Source: Candidatus Sumerlaea chitinivorans (GTDB lineage: Bacteria; Sumerlaeota; Sumerlaeia; Sumerlaeales; Sumerlaeaceae). Taken from it: a DNA stretch of 64,000 bases. The DNA lies in NCBI GenBank assembly GCA_003290465.1, contig CP030759.1, positions 908,672 through 972,671 on the forward strand, written 5' to 3'. This document shows positions 63,809 to 64,000 of the stretch, piece by piece. The position numbers and the translations under genes are program-made. The notes under the pieces are model-generated. The model made no database searches, was not told the DNA's origin, and worked only from the letters and a program-made list of their open reading frames with translations. Numbering within the stretch: the first letter of the stretch is position 1; each line of letters begins with the position of its first letter.

Positions 63809-64000
63809 ATGATCAAACCCGGACGCGCCCAGACTTTTACGGAGCACCTTGAGGAGCTCCGCGTTCGGATTATCATTTGTGTCGTTTTCTTCATATTTGC
63901 CTTTGTTTTGTCCTTTGCTGTCGCCCCCAAGGTTTTGGGGTGGCTTATCAAACCTCTAACACGCGTTACGCCCTCAGGTCCGACGCCTGTTCTGACTCTT
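63809..64000 (+). CDS. tatC: Sec-independent protein translocase TatC (5' part, cut by window edge)
   Basis: The visible 64 residues begin MIKPGRAQTFTEHLEELRVRI, with the HLEELRxR motif that defines the TatC N-terminus, followed by the first transmembrane helix (CVVFFIFAFVLSFAVAP) and the periplasmic start. It binds the twin-arginine signal. The ATG at 63809 has GGAG upstream. The rest lies outside the window. It follows tatA by 60 bases. Confidence 0.9.
   Translation, partial: MIKPGRAQTFTEHLEELRVRIIICVVFFIFAFVLSFAVAPKVLGWLIKPLTRVTPSGPTPVLTL

Overview
The window is one continuous stretch of a bacterial chromosome with a roughly balanced base composition. It carries 52 protein genes (two cut by the window edges) and one tRNA gene. 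I see no insertion sequence, prophage, CRISPR array, integrase or rRNA. Several genes indicate a diderm (Gram-negative type) free-living heterotroph: an LptG-type lipopolysaccharide permease, a lipoprotein with a clear lipobox, Tat export genes, type IV pilus ATPases and SppA. The mix of BshA (bacillithiol), an LL-diaminopimelate-type aminotransferase, an EF-P with a PGN loop and two YfhO-like giant membrane proteins recalls lineages near the PVC/FCB groups, for example candidate phyla such as Sumerlaeota. That placement is an inference and was not tested.

Layout. 1-7.9 kb: a CCA-adding/poly(A) polymerase-type gene running off the left edge, divergent from a GT4 glycosyltransferase and a short RmlA; then leftward pilT, a papain-fold exported protein overlapping a DapL-like aminotransferase, and a YhaM-like exoribonuclease. 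8-16.2 kb: a rightward housekeeping run, miaB-nuoI(orphan)-glycosyltransferase-mrp-rlmN-pgeF-miaA-hfq, rich in RNA modification and Fe-S genes, with several 4-bp overlaps. 16.3-23.1 kb: leftward B12-binding radical SAM protein, acyl-CoA synthetase, polyprenyl-phosphate sugar transferase and panC. 23.2-29.9 kb: a membrane-anchored GspE/PilB-like ATPase fusion, bshA and mnmG leftward, fabI rightward.

30.1-38.1 kb: two large YfhO-like membrane proteins flank a leftward block (murA with a membrane protein; ilvN with ridA). 38.2-46.3 kb: a rightward PilZ, GAF-domain and FG-GAP gene set, then GH3 N-acetylhexosaminidase, a small membrane protein, alanine dehydrogenase and lptG. A terminator/antiterminator-like set of three competing arms lies between the last two. 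46.4-52.7 kb: leftward glnB-purL, argS, sppA and an unknown gene. 52.9-57.2 kb: two exported proteins, the larger a lipoprotein with what looks like a metal-ligand-less PHP (CehA-like) domain. 57.4-64 kb: mtnA, tRNA-Thr, efp, the purC-purS-purQ operon, an exported helical-repeat protein, suhB, and tatA-tatC running off the right edge.

Themes: translation and tRNA modification (cca, miaB, miaA, mnmG, rlmN, argS, efp, hfq, tRNA-Thr), purine synthesis split into two operons (purCSQ and glnB-purL), and cell-envelope or surface polysaccharide work (GTs, RmlA, polyprenyl transferase, murA, lptG, nagZ). The strongest candidates for something undescribed are the transmembrane secretion-type ATPase fusion (23.2-25.8 kb), the degenerate PHP lipoprotein (54.0-57.2 kb) and the attenuator-like structure at 45.08-45.14 kb. 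Functions are read from motifs and family knowledge; nothing was searched against a database.
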